A stretch of 64,000 nt of DNA from Dastarcus helophoroides (GCA_028583605.1 CM053328.1:10122782-10186781); one strand, 5' to 3'; shown: positions 1 to 12,256, counted from the stretch's first letter. Numbers and translations: made by a program. Notes: generated from the sequence alone by a model not told the origin.

Positions 1-1583
1 AATCAAAAAATTTTAATTTTTTTTCCTAAAATTTCGATTTTTCCTCAAAATTTTCTTGTTTTTAGATTTTAATAAAATCTAACTTTCTGGGAAATTTCGA
101 ATTTTTACTTAGATTAAACGCTTTTTCTCAAAATTTGGATAATTTCTATTAATTTCGTCTTTTTCTCAAAGTTTTGACTACTTTTTTCAAAATTTCCATT
201 TTTGTTTTCTTAAAATTTGATTTTCTCTGAAAAATTTGGATTTTTTTGACTCGAGGCCTTCTGGGAATTGCGCTTTTTTCCACATTGCGATAAAACGTTT
301 AGCCTTTTTCGAAAATTTTGATCTTTTAGAATCTGATATTTTAGACATGTTGACCGGTTTCTTAAAGTTTGTCCTTTTCACGAAATTTTGATTTTTATCT
401 CAATATCCGATATTCAATATTTCTAGAAATTTTGCCTTTTCCTGGTTAATTAATCTTTTTTCTCAAAATTTTGACCTTTTTTCCTTTAAAATAACCGTTT
501 TCCTAAAATTCGCCTCTTCCTTAAAATTTGTCTTTTTCGAAATTTCGATTTTATTTTCAAAAGCCTTCTTTTTGGACTTTTGTTTCAAAAATTATTTTAT
601 TATTTCAAAATGTGGAGAAAAATATTTTCGGGAATTTCGAGAAAAAGATTTCTGGTAAATTCAGGGTCTCTATTGAATGTCAAATTTTGAGAATAGTATG
701 TTTGGAAATTGCAATTTCTCTTTCTTAAAATTCGACTTTTTCTTAAAATTGCGTCTTTTCAGAGAATTAGAGCTTTGAAAATTTTGACGGTTTTCGATAT
801 CTGGACATTTTTCAAGTTTTTGAGATAGGTTAGGTTTTTATTTTAATTATGGTCTGTTGAAAATTCCGACTTTTCCAAATTTTGTTTCGAAATTCATTTT
901 TCGAAATAATCACTTTATTCTCAAAATTTCAATTTTTCACCTAAAATTAAATTTTCCCAAAAATTTAAAATGTTTTCTCGGAATTTCGTTCCTATTCTTG
1001 AAATTATAACCTATTTTTCAAAAATCGTGATTTTTTTCCAAATCCTTTTCTTTTAATTAACTGTTTTTCTGAATTTATTTTTTAAATTTGATTCCTTACA
1101 ATTTCAACTTGTTCAAAGTATCTTATTCTCCAAATTTTGACTTTTATTTCAAAATTCGATATTTTCTGTTTTTGACCTTTTCATTTAAAATGAAAATTTT
1201 TTCTTACGATTTCGAGTTTTTATAGAATTCGTTTATTTTTCCAAAATTGGATCAACATGTTAATAAAGAATATCACAAAATTTAAATAAAATAAAAATTG
1301 CGAGAGAAATATTTTTGAAACTTACAATTTTTTTTACCTAGATTCGGTAGATTAAACTTGTTCTGGAAATTACTACTTTTTTCATAAAAATTGACTTGGA
1401 AATTTGATCCTTTTTTTGGTATTTCCACTTTTTTGAAATGTTGACTTTAATCTGGAAACTCGATTTGTGAAATTCGTGTAGTTTTTAAATGGAAATACAC
1501 ACTCGTTAGAAGGTTTTTTTGCCCATAAATTGTTTAGAATGATTGTTGTCCCCTCTTAAAGGAAATCCTACCGACGCTTATGG
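1..1583. repeat. AT-rich dispersed repeat A, copy 1 (hAT-like right end)
   Basis: This stretch is about 75-80% A+T and consists of degenerate phrases of the type TTTTTCNAAATTTYGAC on the plus strand. It is not random: the order of landmarks (a Cgatattcaatatttctag block near 410, an AAATAAAATAAAAATTGCGAGAGAA-like block near 1280, and the end block 1513-1583) recurs at about 4205-6118, and part recurs near 27700-28000. The last 70 bases, read on the minus strand, run CGTCGGTAGGATTTCC followed by a G-rich run. That is the style of many hAT transposon ends (GGGGCGTA..AGGATTTT..GGGGG). No coding potential is visible. The left end lies outside the window. I infer a non-autonomous DNA transposon copy. 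Confidence 0.6.
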
Positions 1584-3054
1584 TGAGTAGTATAGTAATT
1601 TGGACAACAAAACATATGATGAGAATTTTAATTACAAATTATGAAATTATAATTTTCTGTACTACAATTAATTTGAAAATAAAACACTTCTCTTGTCCAG
1701 TTTTAAGTGTTCACTTCCGTCAGCAATCCCCAGGCAGCCTAACTTATTTAATTTTAATTTTAAGATTGAAATGTTGCAGTTTTTTCCCAAAATTTTGGAA
1801 TAGTTTTGATAATAAATTTTCAATTTCTTTTGTAACATTCCGGGCTGGCTTTGCATCGATACTTCATCAGAAAAAATAATTTAGGGCGATCAAATTCTTA
1901 TGACAGACAGGCAGCTGAACATTGTCACTCTCCCGAAATTTCCAGTTTGACCCTAAAATGTGGACAGCTCCTTGAATGTCGACATTAATCTTAAAATGTT
2001 ATTAAACAAAATTGTCATTTCTGCTACTAATATTATCAGTTAAAAAGCCAGTGGGTAAACCCACGGGATCATGCTAATGCCAATATTTATTTTGTCAAAA
2101 TTTTGCTATCGCCTACAACGGCATTAAAAATTTCTACCAATTTTACACTCTCTAATGATGGCCTTAATTGTTTTAATCTAAAGATAACTTTTAAAACAAT
2201 ATTAATTTTGCTAAATTCCGTTCACTAATATCAATTTTCTCGACTCATCAGCTCTTTACGTTAGCGGGGCAATATGCATCTTAATTTCTTCTCCTATTCT
2301 CGAGTAAGTGAAATTTTAAAGACCATATTCAAGTAGGAAACGCCATTCGCTTTACGTTCCCAAACTCGACACTAAACTTTTCAACATAATGCGACAATGT
2401 CTAGGAAGTTTCCAGAAGAACGGAACTTTGCGGCAGACTGTATAAAACATTATCCCGGAGTCAATAAATCCACTGACGATATACATCATATATAAATATG
2501 CATGATGACAAAATGCGATAGAACCGCAAAGGGGGTAAAGCGCCTAAATTCTTTATAAGATTGTCCTGGCAAAAGCCTCTGAAAGGAGTGTGTACGTGAC
2601 GTCTTAAGTTATTTATGAACGAAATACATGACCGCAGTAGGCCTTTGTTTGGAGAAACTGCAACAAATTGGATACAATACGCCTGGTCAATAGAACGATC
2701 CGTATAATAGTGAAGCTGCAAGCTAAAAAGTTAAGCGGTTGAATAATAGTGGTTGTGGAAGATCTCAAGTTTGCAAAACGATGATTAATCGTTCTTGTTA
2801 CTTTTTGCTTAAGCGCCAGAATAAAAATTTTCTCAGTTACATTAATCTACAATTCATCAACCAAATTTTGTTACAAGCAGACGATTAGGTATCACATTGG
2901 GCAAAAAAATCAGGATATATTGACTGACCACCATAATGCTCTTATTCTGGTTCAAGATAATACAAGACTTCGTGTAACTTAGCTCCATGAAAATTACATG
3001 AGTTGGACACGAAATCTTGCCTCTTCACACATTCCAGTTTCGACTTAATAATAG
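1584..3054. other. Non-repetitive intergenic island
   Basis: Composition is mixed, with more G+C than the flanks, and there is none of the TTTTTCNAAATTT phrasing. Short open frames (for example on the minus strand at 2461-2721) show no recognisable domain, no splice context and no codon bias that I can see, so I do not call a gene. It may be surviving single-copy host DNA between transposon insertions. A possible transposase vestige lies at its right end and is listed separately. Confidence 0.4.
2925..3045 (+). pseudogene. Possible Tc1/mariner transposase vestige
   Basis: One plus-strand frame reads ALILVQDNTRLRVT and then stops. This resembles the block around the second catalytic Asp of Tc1/mariner transposases (HQDNARPHVA type). 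The following bases resemble the W..RS.DL region only weakly. The piece is about 40 codons long and is cut off by a solo LTR insertion at 3055. It could be a chance match. Confidence 0.25.
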
Positions 3055-3378
3055 TGTTACGCGTTATCGGTTCGAAATTAAAACTGCGTGAAGTATAACC
3101 ACTTTATTTTCAAACTGATTTCGGACTTAATCAACTGACTAATTACTTACTAACACTGTTTAATTAACTAAGTTATTCATTGACTGAGTGAGGGAAAGCC
3201 GACCGCATATTTATAGATCCCGTTCCGGTTTCTAGAAGGAACGTACAGAGAAGACTTATCGTTGGCAGAAATTTCTGGACCACTTATCTGCCGCTTGATT
3301 CATTATCACAGCCGCTTCCCCTTATTAAATTTTTCTAGGAAAATTCCTTGCTAAATTCTATAACAATATTTTGTTACA
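3055..3378 (+). mobile_element. Solo LTR, family S, copy 1
   Basis: The element begins TGTTACG and ends TTGTTACA, and is flanked on both sides by the 4-bp target duplication ATAG (3051-3054 and 3379-3382). It aligns along its length with 36019-36391: shared blocks include TTCTAGAA, CTTATCGTTNGC, GAAATTTC, GCCGCTT followed by CCCCTTAT, and TACTAAATTCTA. A TATTTATAG box near 3208 falls where the second copy has TATATAG, as expected for an LTR promoter. No internal region or second LTR is present, so this is a solo LTR left by recombination. Gypsy elements commonly make 4-bp duplications, but the superfamily is not proven. Confidence 0.75.
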
Positions 3379-3382
3379 ATAG

Positions 3383-3761
3383 GTTTTTTTTTAGGTTACC
3401 CATCGATGTAGGTAAAACATCATTCCTGAGCGAAGTTTACGTTTACGTTTTATGCTCTTAAAGGAACGCCGTTGGTGTACAGACTTCATCTCTGCAAGTA
3501 ATTGTTTACGTTACCCATCAACATGGATAAAACGTTATTTGTGAGTGAATTTTACGTTTAAATCGCCAAGAAACGCGTCGAAGCAAAACTACGTGCGTCA
3601 GCGCCGCCCGTGTTTGAACTACCGAACCGTTTCAGGCTCGGACCATCAAATAGAAGTTACGTTTTCCTGCCAAACTTTGAGGTTAGTTTCGAAAATAAGA
3701 GACTTCGAGCGCTTTTTACTACCTTGTCCGGCCTCTATAAAATTCCTATAGAGCAGGGATG
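3383..3761. repeat. Short imperfect duplication in spacer
   Basis: A block of about 60 bp, built on GTTACCCATC..GTA/GATAAAAC and ending GCGAAGTTTACGTTT or similar, occurs at about 3395-3455 and again at about 3507-3565. No known element is recognised. The open frame at 3545-3751 has no recognisable protein features. The stretch ends at a hAT-like terminus (3762). Confidence 0.45.
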
Positions 3762-4200
3762 AGCAACCTTTTTTACAACGGGTTAACTACAAGGTTAAAA
3801 ATGAAAATATTAACGCTATATTAAATAATTAACACTTAATTATTAAGATTCTATTAACAAAACAAAAATAACAAAAGAACTATAAAAAATTACCTAAATA
3901 AAATACATAATAGCAATAAAAAGAGGGAAATTATTACAGGAAAAAAATGTTAAACTCTAATGAGAATTTTGGAGTTGCATCCAAAGAAACAACTCCAAAA
4001 TTTGGCAAACCAAATTTGCCACAGCAACTCACACATAACCTTCCAGTCCTTCGTTATTTAGTCTGGAATTGTGGTCCCTTTTAACTAATTCCATTACGCA
4101 AACAAGTTCTTCCAAAATCATAGGCATAACTAGAATAGGCCACCGTGCTCTATTCTGGTTCATGCAGCAAAATCAAAATTTATATGTATTCAATTGTAAG
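3762..4200 (+). mobile_element. Possible hAT element left end
   Basis: CAGGGATGAGCAACC starts right after CTATAGAG. Ends of the form CAGGGGTGAGCAACC are typical of hAT transposons, which duplicate 8 bp of target. I could not find the matching right end (GGTTGCTCATCCCTG) nearby, so the element is truncated or too diverged. No transposase is visible. The body is AT-rich without the TTTTTC phrasing. Confidence 0.35.
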
Positions 4201-4204
4201 ACAT

Positions 4205-6118
4205 TTCAATTCCTCAGAATTCATCCTTTCCTTGAAACATTTTTTTGAAATTACTATATTTTCCTCAATTTTTTTACAAAATTTGTCTTTTTCTTTTAAA
4301 ATTTTGCATTTATTTATAAAATTCGACACTTTTCATCAAACATGACTGTCAAAATGTCAAATTTAAGAGTTCGTTTTTTTTTCGGAAATTTCACGATTTC
4401 CCGAAATTTGACTTTTCTGAACATTTGGGCTTTTTTTAATTCTGAAAGGTTCAGCTTGTTTATTAAAATTTGCCTTTTTCACGAAATTTTATCGATCTTC
4501 TGATAAAAAAGTATATTTATTTGGAATTTTTGTAAAAGGATAAAAATTAAGGAGAAAATTTCTTTGTAAATTTTAACTCTTTTTAAAAAGAAATTTCTGG
4601 AAGTTTCAACTGGTTTGTCAAAATTCTGATGTATATCACAATGTTTGACATTTGCTTTTTTTCCGAAATCCGATATTTTTCTGAACATTTATCTGATAAT
4701 GTCGATCTTTTAGATTCTGTTTTTTTTTTAGAAATTTTGACTTTTTTTGAATTTTTTTTAGAAAATTTGCCTTCTTCGGAAAATATTGATTTTTGTCTCG
4801 ATATCCGATATTTGATATTTCTATAAGTTTTTCTTTTTCCTGCTAAATTCGTCTTTTATTTTCCAAATTTTGAATTTTTCTAAAATAGTCTTTAACTAAA
4901 ATTCGCCTGGACTTCAAAATTTGTCTTTTTTTGAAATTTCAATTTTATTTACAAAATCCTACTGTTTGGGCTTTTTCAAAAATGGTTTATTTATTTCCAC
5001 ATTTGGTCATTTTTCTGAATACTTGTCTTTTTCAACAAATTACGACTTTTAGCTCTAATGGTTTTATGGTTCTGAAAATGTTCTATTTTCTCTCTAAATT
5101 AATAAAAATGTTGCTAAACATATTTTTGGGGATTTGGAAAAAACAATTTCTCGTTAATTCGACATTTTTACTGAATTATAAACTTTCAGAACAGTGTTTT
5201 TGAAAATTGCGATTTTCTGTCTCCAAATTCGACTTTTTCTGAAAATTGCGTCTTTTCATAAAACAAACCTTTAAAATTTTGACTTTTTCATATTATAAAC
5301 ATTTTTCGAGTTTTTGGGAAAGTGTTAGGCTCTTATTTTTAATAAGACTTATTGAAAATTCCAAATTTTCTTCAAATTGGACTTTCATTTAGAAATTTGG
5401 AATATTTTCTAGGAAATTCGATATTTTTTTGGAAATTGTAACGTAATTTTCAAACACCATGATTTTTCTTCGAAGCCTTTGTTTTTCTGATTTTTTTTAT
5501 GTTTCCCAATAATTTTAACTTGTCCAAAATTCATCTTATTTTCCAAGCTTTGTCTTTTATCTCAAAATTCGTTATTTCCATTTCCGGATATTTCCATTTA
5601 AAATTGATTTTTTTTGTAAAGATTTAGACTTTTTCACAAAATTAGTTTATTTTTTTTTTAATTGGATCGAAATTTTAATAGAAATCTAAAAATCTGAGGA
5701 CAATATTTTTAGCGAATTTTGAGAAAACGATTTCTTGAAAACTTTCAAAAATATAGCAAATTGAAATAAAATAAACATTCTGAGAGAATATTTTTAAAAG
5801 TTTCAATTTTTTTTAGCTGAATTCAACTTATTCTGAAAATTACCACTTTTTTTTCACAAAAATTGACTTTTGGAAATCCTGCCCCTTTTACATTTCCACT
5901 TTTTCGAAATTTCGACATTTCTTAAAATTCTTCGAAAGGTTTTTTCTTAAGATTGGGCTTTTTTCGAAATTTCGACTTTAACCTGAAAATGCGATCTTCC
6001 TAGTTTTGCAATATGTAAGTGAAAATACACATTACGCAGCCAGAATGTTTTTTTTGGCCATACATTTTTTAGAATGATTGTCGCCCCCGCCCTTGAAGAA
6101 AATCCTGCCTACGTTCGT
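4205..6118. repeat. AT-rich dispersed repeat A, copy 2 (hAT-like right end)
   Basis: This is the second copy of the repeat at 1-1583. Landmarks recur in the same order: the CGATATCCGATATTTGATAT block near 4795, the AAATAAAATAAACATTCTGAGAGAA-like block near 5765, and a closely matching end at 6047-6118 (TTTAGAATGATTGTCG, then a C-rich run, then AATCCTGCCTACG). Read on the minus strand the end is CGTAGGCAGGATTTTC plus a G-rich run, which is hAT-like. Open frames inside are low-complexity F/K/L-rich translations of the repeat and are not genes. Confidence 0.6.
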
Positions 6119-6408
6119 GTCCAAAATATTTTATGATTTGCATTGCATGCCTAATTAATCGTAAAAATTTATAAAAAATCGTGTAGGTAATTTTATTAGA
6201 AATTTTGATTGTCCATATTATAAAATTTTATCTTCAAATTGGTGTTATTTTGCAAATCTATTAACTCCATTTTTACTCATTTGGAACTGTTTCTATGTCC
6301 TATATTAAATGACTAAGAAAAAATACGGGAACTACGAGCAGTTTCTTCGAATCGAAATATTTTAAATTTCAAATCAAATGGTTTATTAAGATTTGAACGT
6401 CTTGGCCA
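6119..6408. other. Spacer, nothing recognised
   Basis: AT-rich spacer between repeat A copy 2 and the foldback element. I see no repeat, gene or signal. Confidence 0.4.
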
Positions 6409-6410
6409 TA

Positions 6411-7793
6411 TACAGGAAGGACCATAAGTAATGGTACATAGAGCAAGGGTAGATTTTTCGTATAAAAGTAACGTGATTTAGCCACATTTACCTTATACCA
6501 AAAGTTGATATTAACAGAGATACAGGGTGTCAAATTTGAAAAAAAAATTGTGATTTTTTTGCATAACTGATGAACACATTTCACTACAGACAAGAAATTT
6601 GGCATAGGGGGGTTCCTTTGGTCAAAAAATTCTAATTTGCTAACAGATTGTCAGTAACTCATAGGGGGCGCTACCTGCGCTTGTATTATTCTAAAGCATC
6701 ATAACTTTTTTATGCCTTCATGTACACTTATTTTAAATAGATATTTTTATTTACCTACATTTTCTACAAAATAAGGTATTCTTTCTAAATGTTGATACAA
6801 GCAACCGTTTTCAAGATATTTACCTTCAAAGTTTGCAGTACGTTTATTTAAGTTATGTAAATGTGAATTTTTCGCAGTAGGTTTCAAAATAAAAGTAATA
6901 AAACTGACTCTAAAATAGTTTATATCAAATATTACTCTACTGAGATTATTATTACACATGTTTTTTAAATTTCTAAAACAAATTTAAATAAAATACCAAA
7001 ACAAAATTTATTTTCAAAAATAAGTATGTGGGAAATGACCTTTTTCACGTAAAAGGATTGTAAACAATTAAAAATCTGACATTTTTTTATTGAAATTTAT
7101 CTCCAAATATCTGCTTTGACCACCCAAATTATTAAAATTTTCTTGTGCGGACTAAGAGATCATATCTCACATCTCTATGTTAGAAAATAAATTACGTCTT
7201 AATATTTTGGATTTTCTTTATTGAGATTCTCAAAATCTAGGTAATAATATTATCAGCAAAGTAATATTTGACATAAATTAATTTCAAAGCTGTCTTATGA
7301 TTACTTTTTTTTCAAGCCTACTTCGAAAATTTAATATCTTAGTAATTTAAAACCAAGTGACGTCAAGCTTTAAAGGCAAATATCTTGGAAACTGTTGCTC
7401 GTATGAACTTTTAGAAAGTACACATTTTTTACGAAAAAACTATGGGGAAATAAAATAGCCAATTTAAAAATAATATACGTGGGTGAACAAAAAAGTTCTG
7501 ATCATTTAGAATTATGCAGGATAGCGCAGGTAGCGCCCCCTATCAGCTATTGGTAATATGTTAGCAAATTAGAGTTTGTTGACCTAGAAAACCCCCTTGT
7601 GCCAAATTTTGTGTCTATATTACAATTCATTCCATAATTATACGAAAAAATCGAAATTTTTGTTTCAATTTTGACACCCTGTAGCTCTGTTAATATCAGC
7701 TTTTGGTAAAAGGTAAATATAGCTAAATCACATTATTTTTATTCGAAAAATCCACCATTGCTCTGTGTACCATTACATATGGTCCACCCTGTA
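6411..7793. mobile_element. Foldback element F, copy 1 (complete, 1.38 kb)
   Basis: Both ends carry the same sequence in opposite orientation: TACAGGAAGGACCATAAGTA at the left, and the complement of TACAGGGTGGACCATATGTA at the right. A TA dinucleotide flanks each side (6409-6410 and 7794-7795). The inverted similarity continues inward for about 550-650 bp per arm: paired landmarks are ACAGGGTGTCAAA at 6521 and TTTGACACCCTGT at 7670, and GGGGGCGCTACCTGCGC at 6664 and GCGCAGGTAGCGCCCCC at 7524. The element is therefore close to one long imperfect palindrome. The TA duplication and CAGGGTG start fit the Tc1/mariner superfamily. There is no open frame of note, so it would be non-autonomous. Confidence 0.8.
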
Positions 7794-7795
7794 TA

Positions 7796-9150
7796 CTTCT
7801 ATCTGTAGGAGTTTCTTTTCTCAAGTATGGAAAATATTTTTTTGACAACATATGTTTCTTCCAAATGGTAAATACTTTTTTTTCGTTAAATTGTTTAACA
7901 TTTTTTTTTCCAAAATGTTCATGTAAAACATCAAAGCTTAGGCGGGCCGCACAAGAATGTTAGACGAGTTTCATGTCGACGTTATGATTCTGATATTTTA
8001 AATCTATTCTACAAATTTGAAAATATAAAAAGATTATAGAATAATGAACAGGATAATCTAGTATTTTAGTTTAAAGACGATATTTTAAAAATGGGGTCAA
8101 ACTTTTAGGAATAAACTGGAAATGGTAAAGTGTTAAATACAAAAACCAAAAAAAATGTGCAATTTAAACAGACTAAAACACAAAAGAATATTTTTAAACT
8201 TTCAGAAAAAAGGATAAATAATTTAAGGTTACAGTGTTTTCATTTTGAAAATAAAATGAGAGGAAGAAATAAGTCGATATTTTAACTTTAAAAATCAAAA
8301 TGAAATAAAAATAATAAAACCTAGCAGTAAAACTAAAGAAAAGAACTTTAAAAAAATCGATATTTTAAGAATAAACCCAAACTCTTCTATAAATTTTGAG
8401 TTTTTTATCCAACTTATAATTTCTTCTAAACAATCTGACAATTTACATTTAAAAATTTTTATTATTTTTGAACCTAAACTCAAAATTTGGAAAAGACAAT
8501 CACAGTATAAAGGATTTTATTTTAAAAAAATGAAAGATCCAAAAACGTGTTTGAAAATTTTGATTATTTGAAAGTACAGATTAAATTTTAAAAAAACTAT
8601 CAACATTTCTGGAAAAAAACAAAATTTTAAGAAAAACGTGACAATTGAAACTGGAAGCCTATAATCTGGGGAAAAAATTGGAAATTAAAAAAAAACTAAT
8701 AACTTATATTTATAGAAAAAAACAAGATTTTTTTCTCAACGTTGCATTGATTTTCCTCTAGAGAATTTCAAATTAGAAGAACATTCTTACTTTCTCCTTT
8801 CAAATGTTCATTTTGATTTAAAATTTTGATCTTCCTTCAGTCTTGAAAATTAAATTTTAATTTCAAACACAGAGTTTGAACCTGATTTTATTTGTTTTGA
8901 GTCGAATTCTTTTCAATATTTCGTAGTTAAACTTGTAATTCTCCGGGTTTAAACCAAAAATTCGGAGAAAATTGTGGAAATTTGGATAGCTAAGTTTAAA
9001 TTTAGAGAAATCTGGAAGAAATTACAAAAAAAAAATATAATTTGTTGACATTCACTCTTTCAAAAATTCAATTATTTCTAGAAACTTTTAAACATTGCCA
9101 AAAAGAAAACAAATAGTTTTAACGAAAATATTTTAAAATTAAAATGGAAA
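7796..9150. repeat. AT-rich low-complexity DNA, A-rich orientation
   Basis: From about 8000 the plus strand is A-rich with phrases like AAAAATTTTGA and GAAAAAAAC, the complement of the T-rich phrasing seen elsewhere. A GGCGGGCCGCACAAG patch near 7943 stands out from this background but is not assigned. No gene is visible. The DUF4780-type retroelement is inserted at the right end. Confidence 0.5.
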
Positions 9151-9552
9151 TCACCCCGTGTGGGGTTATTTAGGAGTGTTTTTCCCCCATCGGGCGCGTC
9201 CCCAGGTGGCGGATAGGGGAATGCTTCCCAGATATGGGAGGTAGGTGTAAATTGTCCCCCGCGGACCAAAATAAAACACTTCACCCCTAAAAACCCATGG
9301 AGCGTCTGTTCCATAGTGGGCGGCTCCATGGTCGGCGTCTGACCCGGATCGGGCGGCCCTAAACCTGGCTTTAGGCCAAACCATCCCCCCCCCATCCCAA
9401 ATCCAATTCCCATGGAGAACGATCCAAAGAAATCTACACCGGAGTAGAGGGACGGAACCTCGCTCCCGGTCGGGACCGGTGGTTGTCAAGCGGGCCCCAC
9501 CCGATCGTCATCCAGCGACCGCGGGACACCCTCAGCGAGTAGCCAGGCTGAG

Positions 9553-10578
9553 GTGTCCACAAGAGCTACTGGCGAAACAGCATCTGGCGGATCCAAAGAT
9601 CCACCCCAAATCCCCAGAGTCCGGAAAAGAATGTCCGCGGCTCAACAAAGGAAAAGGCAGAGAGAGAGGCAGGCAGCAAAAACTATTGCCACCTGCAGCA
9701 CCTCTGCCGAACAAAACAAACCCGGTCCTTCAGGACGAGCAGACGACCATGCGCCTCAGGGTGCTGATCGCCGGCCGACCTCAAGGCCCGGTATGAAGAG
9801 AGCGCGATCGAAATCGTCTCCTGGTCCCTCTCCTGGGAATGTTTCCAAGAAGGGACCGGGTAGGCAGAGGCCGGCCGCAGGCTCTTCGAAAACCACATAC
9901 AGCGAAATGGTGACCAACCACCTAAGGGTGGCCATCATTGACAAAAAGGACTGGAACTCCAGTGCACTTGGCCGGCTTACAGCCCACCAAGCTAAACTGG
10001 TAAAGGAACGGTTGCCTGAGCTCCTGGACATTGAACTGTCCCGGTACCCGGCGAACCCTCCTACGTTCCAGAACTGCATTTACTCGCAGGAAATACTTAA
10101 ATTTTCCTGCGACAACGAACACTCCCTAGCTTGGCTAGGAACTACAGTTAGGGGACTCCCTCCTTTATGGGAGGGTGCAAATCTTGACCTCCTCTCAGTG
10201 AACCAGCTGCTTAAGTTGACGAAGGTCACCTTGTGGGTTCCCGAATTAACCGGGGACCCGCAGGTCATCCTGAGCTGACTGACGGCTCAAAATCCCTGGG
10301 CCAAGGTGGACGACTGGGTTGTTTTCCACAGCGCCAGCAAGGAGGAGCCTAAGGGTACCATCCTTGTTTTTGGAGTTGGGGAAAGCACCCGGAAAATTTT
10401 AGAAGAACGCCAGGGAAGGATGAGTCACCTCTTCTCTTCCCTAAGGGCAAAACTTCACTACTCATCCTCGTCGTTGAGTCGGGGGGTGGGGTCTCCGTCC
10501 TCTATGGAGGTAGAGGAGCCGTTACCCCCCGACCCAGGGACGGAGATAACACAGCCACCCCCAGCTTTAGGAAACTAG
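9553..10578 (+). pseudogene. Retrotransposon ORF1, DUF4780-like RNA-binding protein
   Basis: One frame runs from about 9448 to 10578 with a single TGA at 10276-10278. There is no ATG before 9631 (MSAAQQRKR), so the original start is lost or lies there. The N-terminal 110 residues are basic and rich in Ser, Pro, Arg and Lys (KRARSKSSPGPSP), suiting nucleic-acid binding. The following block has the DUF4780 pattern: HLRVAIIDKKDW, a KERLPELLD helix, FQNCIYSQEILKFSC, SLAWLGTTVRGLPPLWEGA, then after the TGA VDDWVVFHSASKEEP and KGTILVFGVGESTRKILEER. The protein would be about 340-375 residues, normal for such ORF1s. It is the first gene of the 9151-12441 element and presumably packaged its RNA. The TGA is most simply a mutation. 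Confidence 0.8.
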
Positions 10579-10653
10579 AACACCCGGGAAACCGGGCGTT
10601 CGTTTCTTGAAACTGGGGGGCAAGAACTGAATGCCTATGCCGTTCTGGTAGCC

Positions 10654-11052
10654 ATGGCTTCTGGGAGTGGTATAGGCTTTATACAAATAAACCTTCAACA
10701 CTGTCAAGCGGCGACTGCTAACCTATGTCGTTTTCTCGACAGACATTGGGAAATTATAGCCCTTATACAAGAACCGTGGATATATAACAATATAGTCTGC
10801 GGTTTAGGCAAATTAGGTGGAACAGTCTTCCACTTCAAAAATGGGGACAAGCCAAGAGCTGTCATATATGTCCCGAAACTACTGCAAGCGAATATTTTAC
10901 CCCAATTCTGCTCCGGAGATCAAACAGCACTCCGACTGGAACTTGCGCGTCAAGAAGGGAAAATATCACTTGAAATAGCATCGACCTACCTACCAGTAGA
11001 TTCGGAAGGACCACCACCCTCCGAGGAAATGGCAGGACTGATCGACTTTTGA
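10654..11052 (+). pseudogene. Retrotransposon ORF2, APE endonuclease N-terminal part
   Basis: The frame starts at an ATG about 75 bases after ORF1 and reads IGFIQINLQHCQAATANL, the first APE motif with its metal-binding Asn, followed by ALIQEPWIYNN with the catalytic Glu in the QEPW motif. This is the endonuclease that nicks target DNA to prime reverse transcription. The frame stops at 11050, and the rest of the domain continues in another frame just downstream (SEATFATSRCQSVIDITL and TMSDHQYI up to about 11250), where the SDH motif is visible. A frameshift near 11045 therefore breaks the domain. Confidence 0.8.
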
Positions 11053-11880
11053 TCGAGGTACATCTTTACTAGAATACTTAAGTAGTTCCAAATTAGATAT
11101 ACTCAATAGAGGCAGTGAAGCTACCTTTGCTACCTCCAGATGCCAGAGTGTTATCGACATCACCCTGGGGTCTATGAGTATAACCAAAATTATAAATGGC
11201 TGGCATGTATCTAAGGATGCAACAATGTCTGACCATCAATATATAAAATTCAATATTTTATGTTGTGGGTTGGAACCCAAACCGTACAGGAATCCCAGAA
11301 GCACCAACAGGGAGGACTATAATACCCATCTGTAACGCCTCCTAGGGACTGTAGAAACTCCACAGAGAATCGGGACAGTTGAACTGATCAAAAAATACGT
11401 CACTTTAGTGCGAAAAAATATTATTACATCATATGAGAAGGCTTGTCCAATGAGAACTGAACTTCTAGAAATCCGGGCAACCCCTTGGTGGAACGGGCAA
11501 CTCGAAAAACTTAGATCTCGGGCAAACAAGCTGTTCAACAAAGCGAAGAAGACAAAACTGGTATGTGACTGGGAGGCTTACCACAACCACCGGAAACAAT
11601 ACAAGAAACTTATTCGTAAGAGACAAAGGGAAAAGTGGAGAGAATTCTGTAGTGACGTAGAGTCTACTACATCAGTTTCCCGAATGAAAAAGATACTCTC
11701 GAAAGATCCAAACCAACAGGTAAGCATGATAAAGCGGGCCGACGGTATATATACCAATACACCCGCACAAACAGCTTGAGAGCTCTTAAACACTCACTTT
11801 CCAGGATGGCGTGTTATACCAGGCCATAAGTGGCAAGGGCACTCAGCCTCTCACCCTAGAAATGGGGATTGGGAGCTGGC
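11053..11880 (+). pseudogene. ORF2 endonuclease C-terminus and linker, several frames
   Basis: Up to about 11250 the reading frame gives the C-terminal APE motifs (VIDITL, TMSDHQYI). After a TAA near 11334 another frame (11408-11779) gives a Lys/Arg-rich linker with WWNGQLEKLRSRANKLFNKAKK and YKKLIRKRQREKWREFCSDVE. This is characteristic of the segment between endonuclease and reverse transcriptase in I/Jockey-type elements (the W-W..L..LR and R..W..FC pattern). It stops at a TGA near 11779. No active site lies in this part. Confidence 0.7.
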
Positions 11881-11887
11881 TGTTTAG

Positions 11888-12256
11888 ATGGTAAATGACA
11901 CAAAAGTAAACTGGGCCGTACAATCATTTGCTCCCTTCAAATCGCCCGGGTTGGACGATATCTACCCTGCCCTGCTTCAGTGGGGAATGGTGTGGATACA
12001 AAAATACGTGGTGCAAATTTTCAGGGCGTGTATTGCCTTTAAATACATACCCCGAGAAAGGAGGGAAGTCAAAGTAATTTTTATTCTAAAACCGGGTAAA
12101 CCTCAAGGTGAGGCTAAATCATGTCACCCAATCAGCCTAACGTCTTTCCTACTGAAGACGTTGGAGAGGTTGTGCGACAGACATATAAGGGATAACCTCG
12201 ATATATATATACTACCCCTTACATTCAAATCAACATGCTTTTACTTCCTGGCCTAG
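11888..12256 (+). pseudogene. ORF2 reverse transcriptase, N-terminal fragment only
   Basis: The frame contains RT fingers motifs in order: FAPFKSPGLDDIYPALLQ, the YIPRERREVKVIFILKPGK block, then SCHPISLTSFLLKTLERL and DRHIRDN. These match motifs 0 to 2a of non-LTR reverse transcriptases. The sequence then leaves the RT pattern near 12215 and stops at 12256. The palm with the catalytic Asp residues and the YADD box, the thumb and any RNase H are absent. About 160 bases of 3' UTR-like sequence follow, so one internal deletion removed the rest of the gene. Confidence 0.8.

Noticed and set aside
4145..5203. Several F/L/K-rich open frames of 60-100 codons, here and across all AT-rich blocks.
   Set aside because: They are low-complexity products of the repeat phrasing, with no domain, and they do not hold between repeat copies.
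10276..10278. Programmed TGA readthrough or selenocysteine in ORF1.
   Set aside because: The element is damaged elsewhere, and no stem-loop or other readthrough signal is recognisable. A point mutation is simpler.
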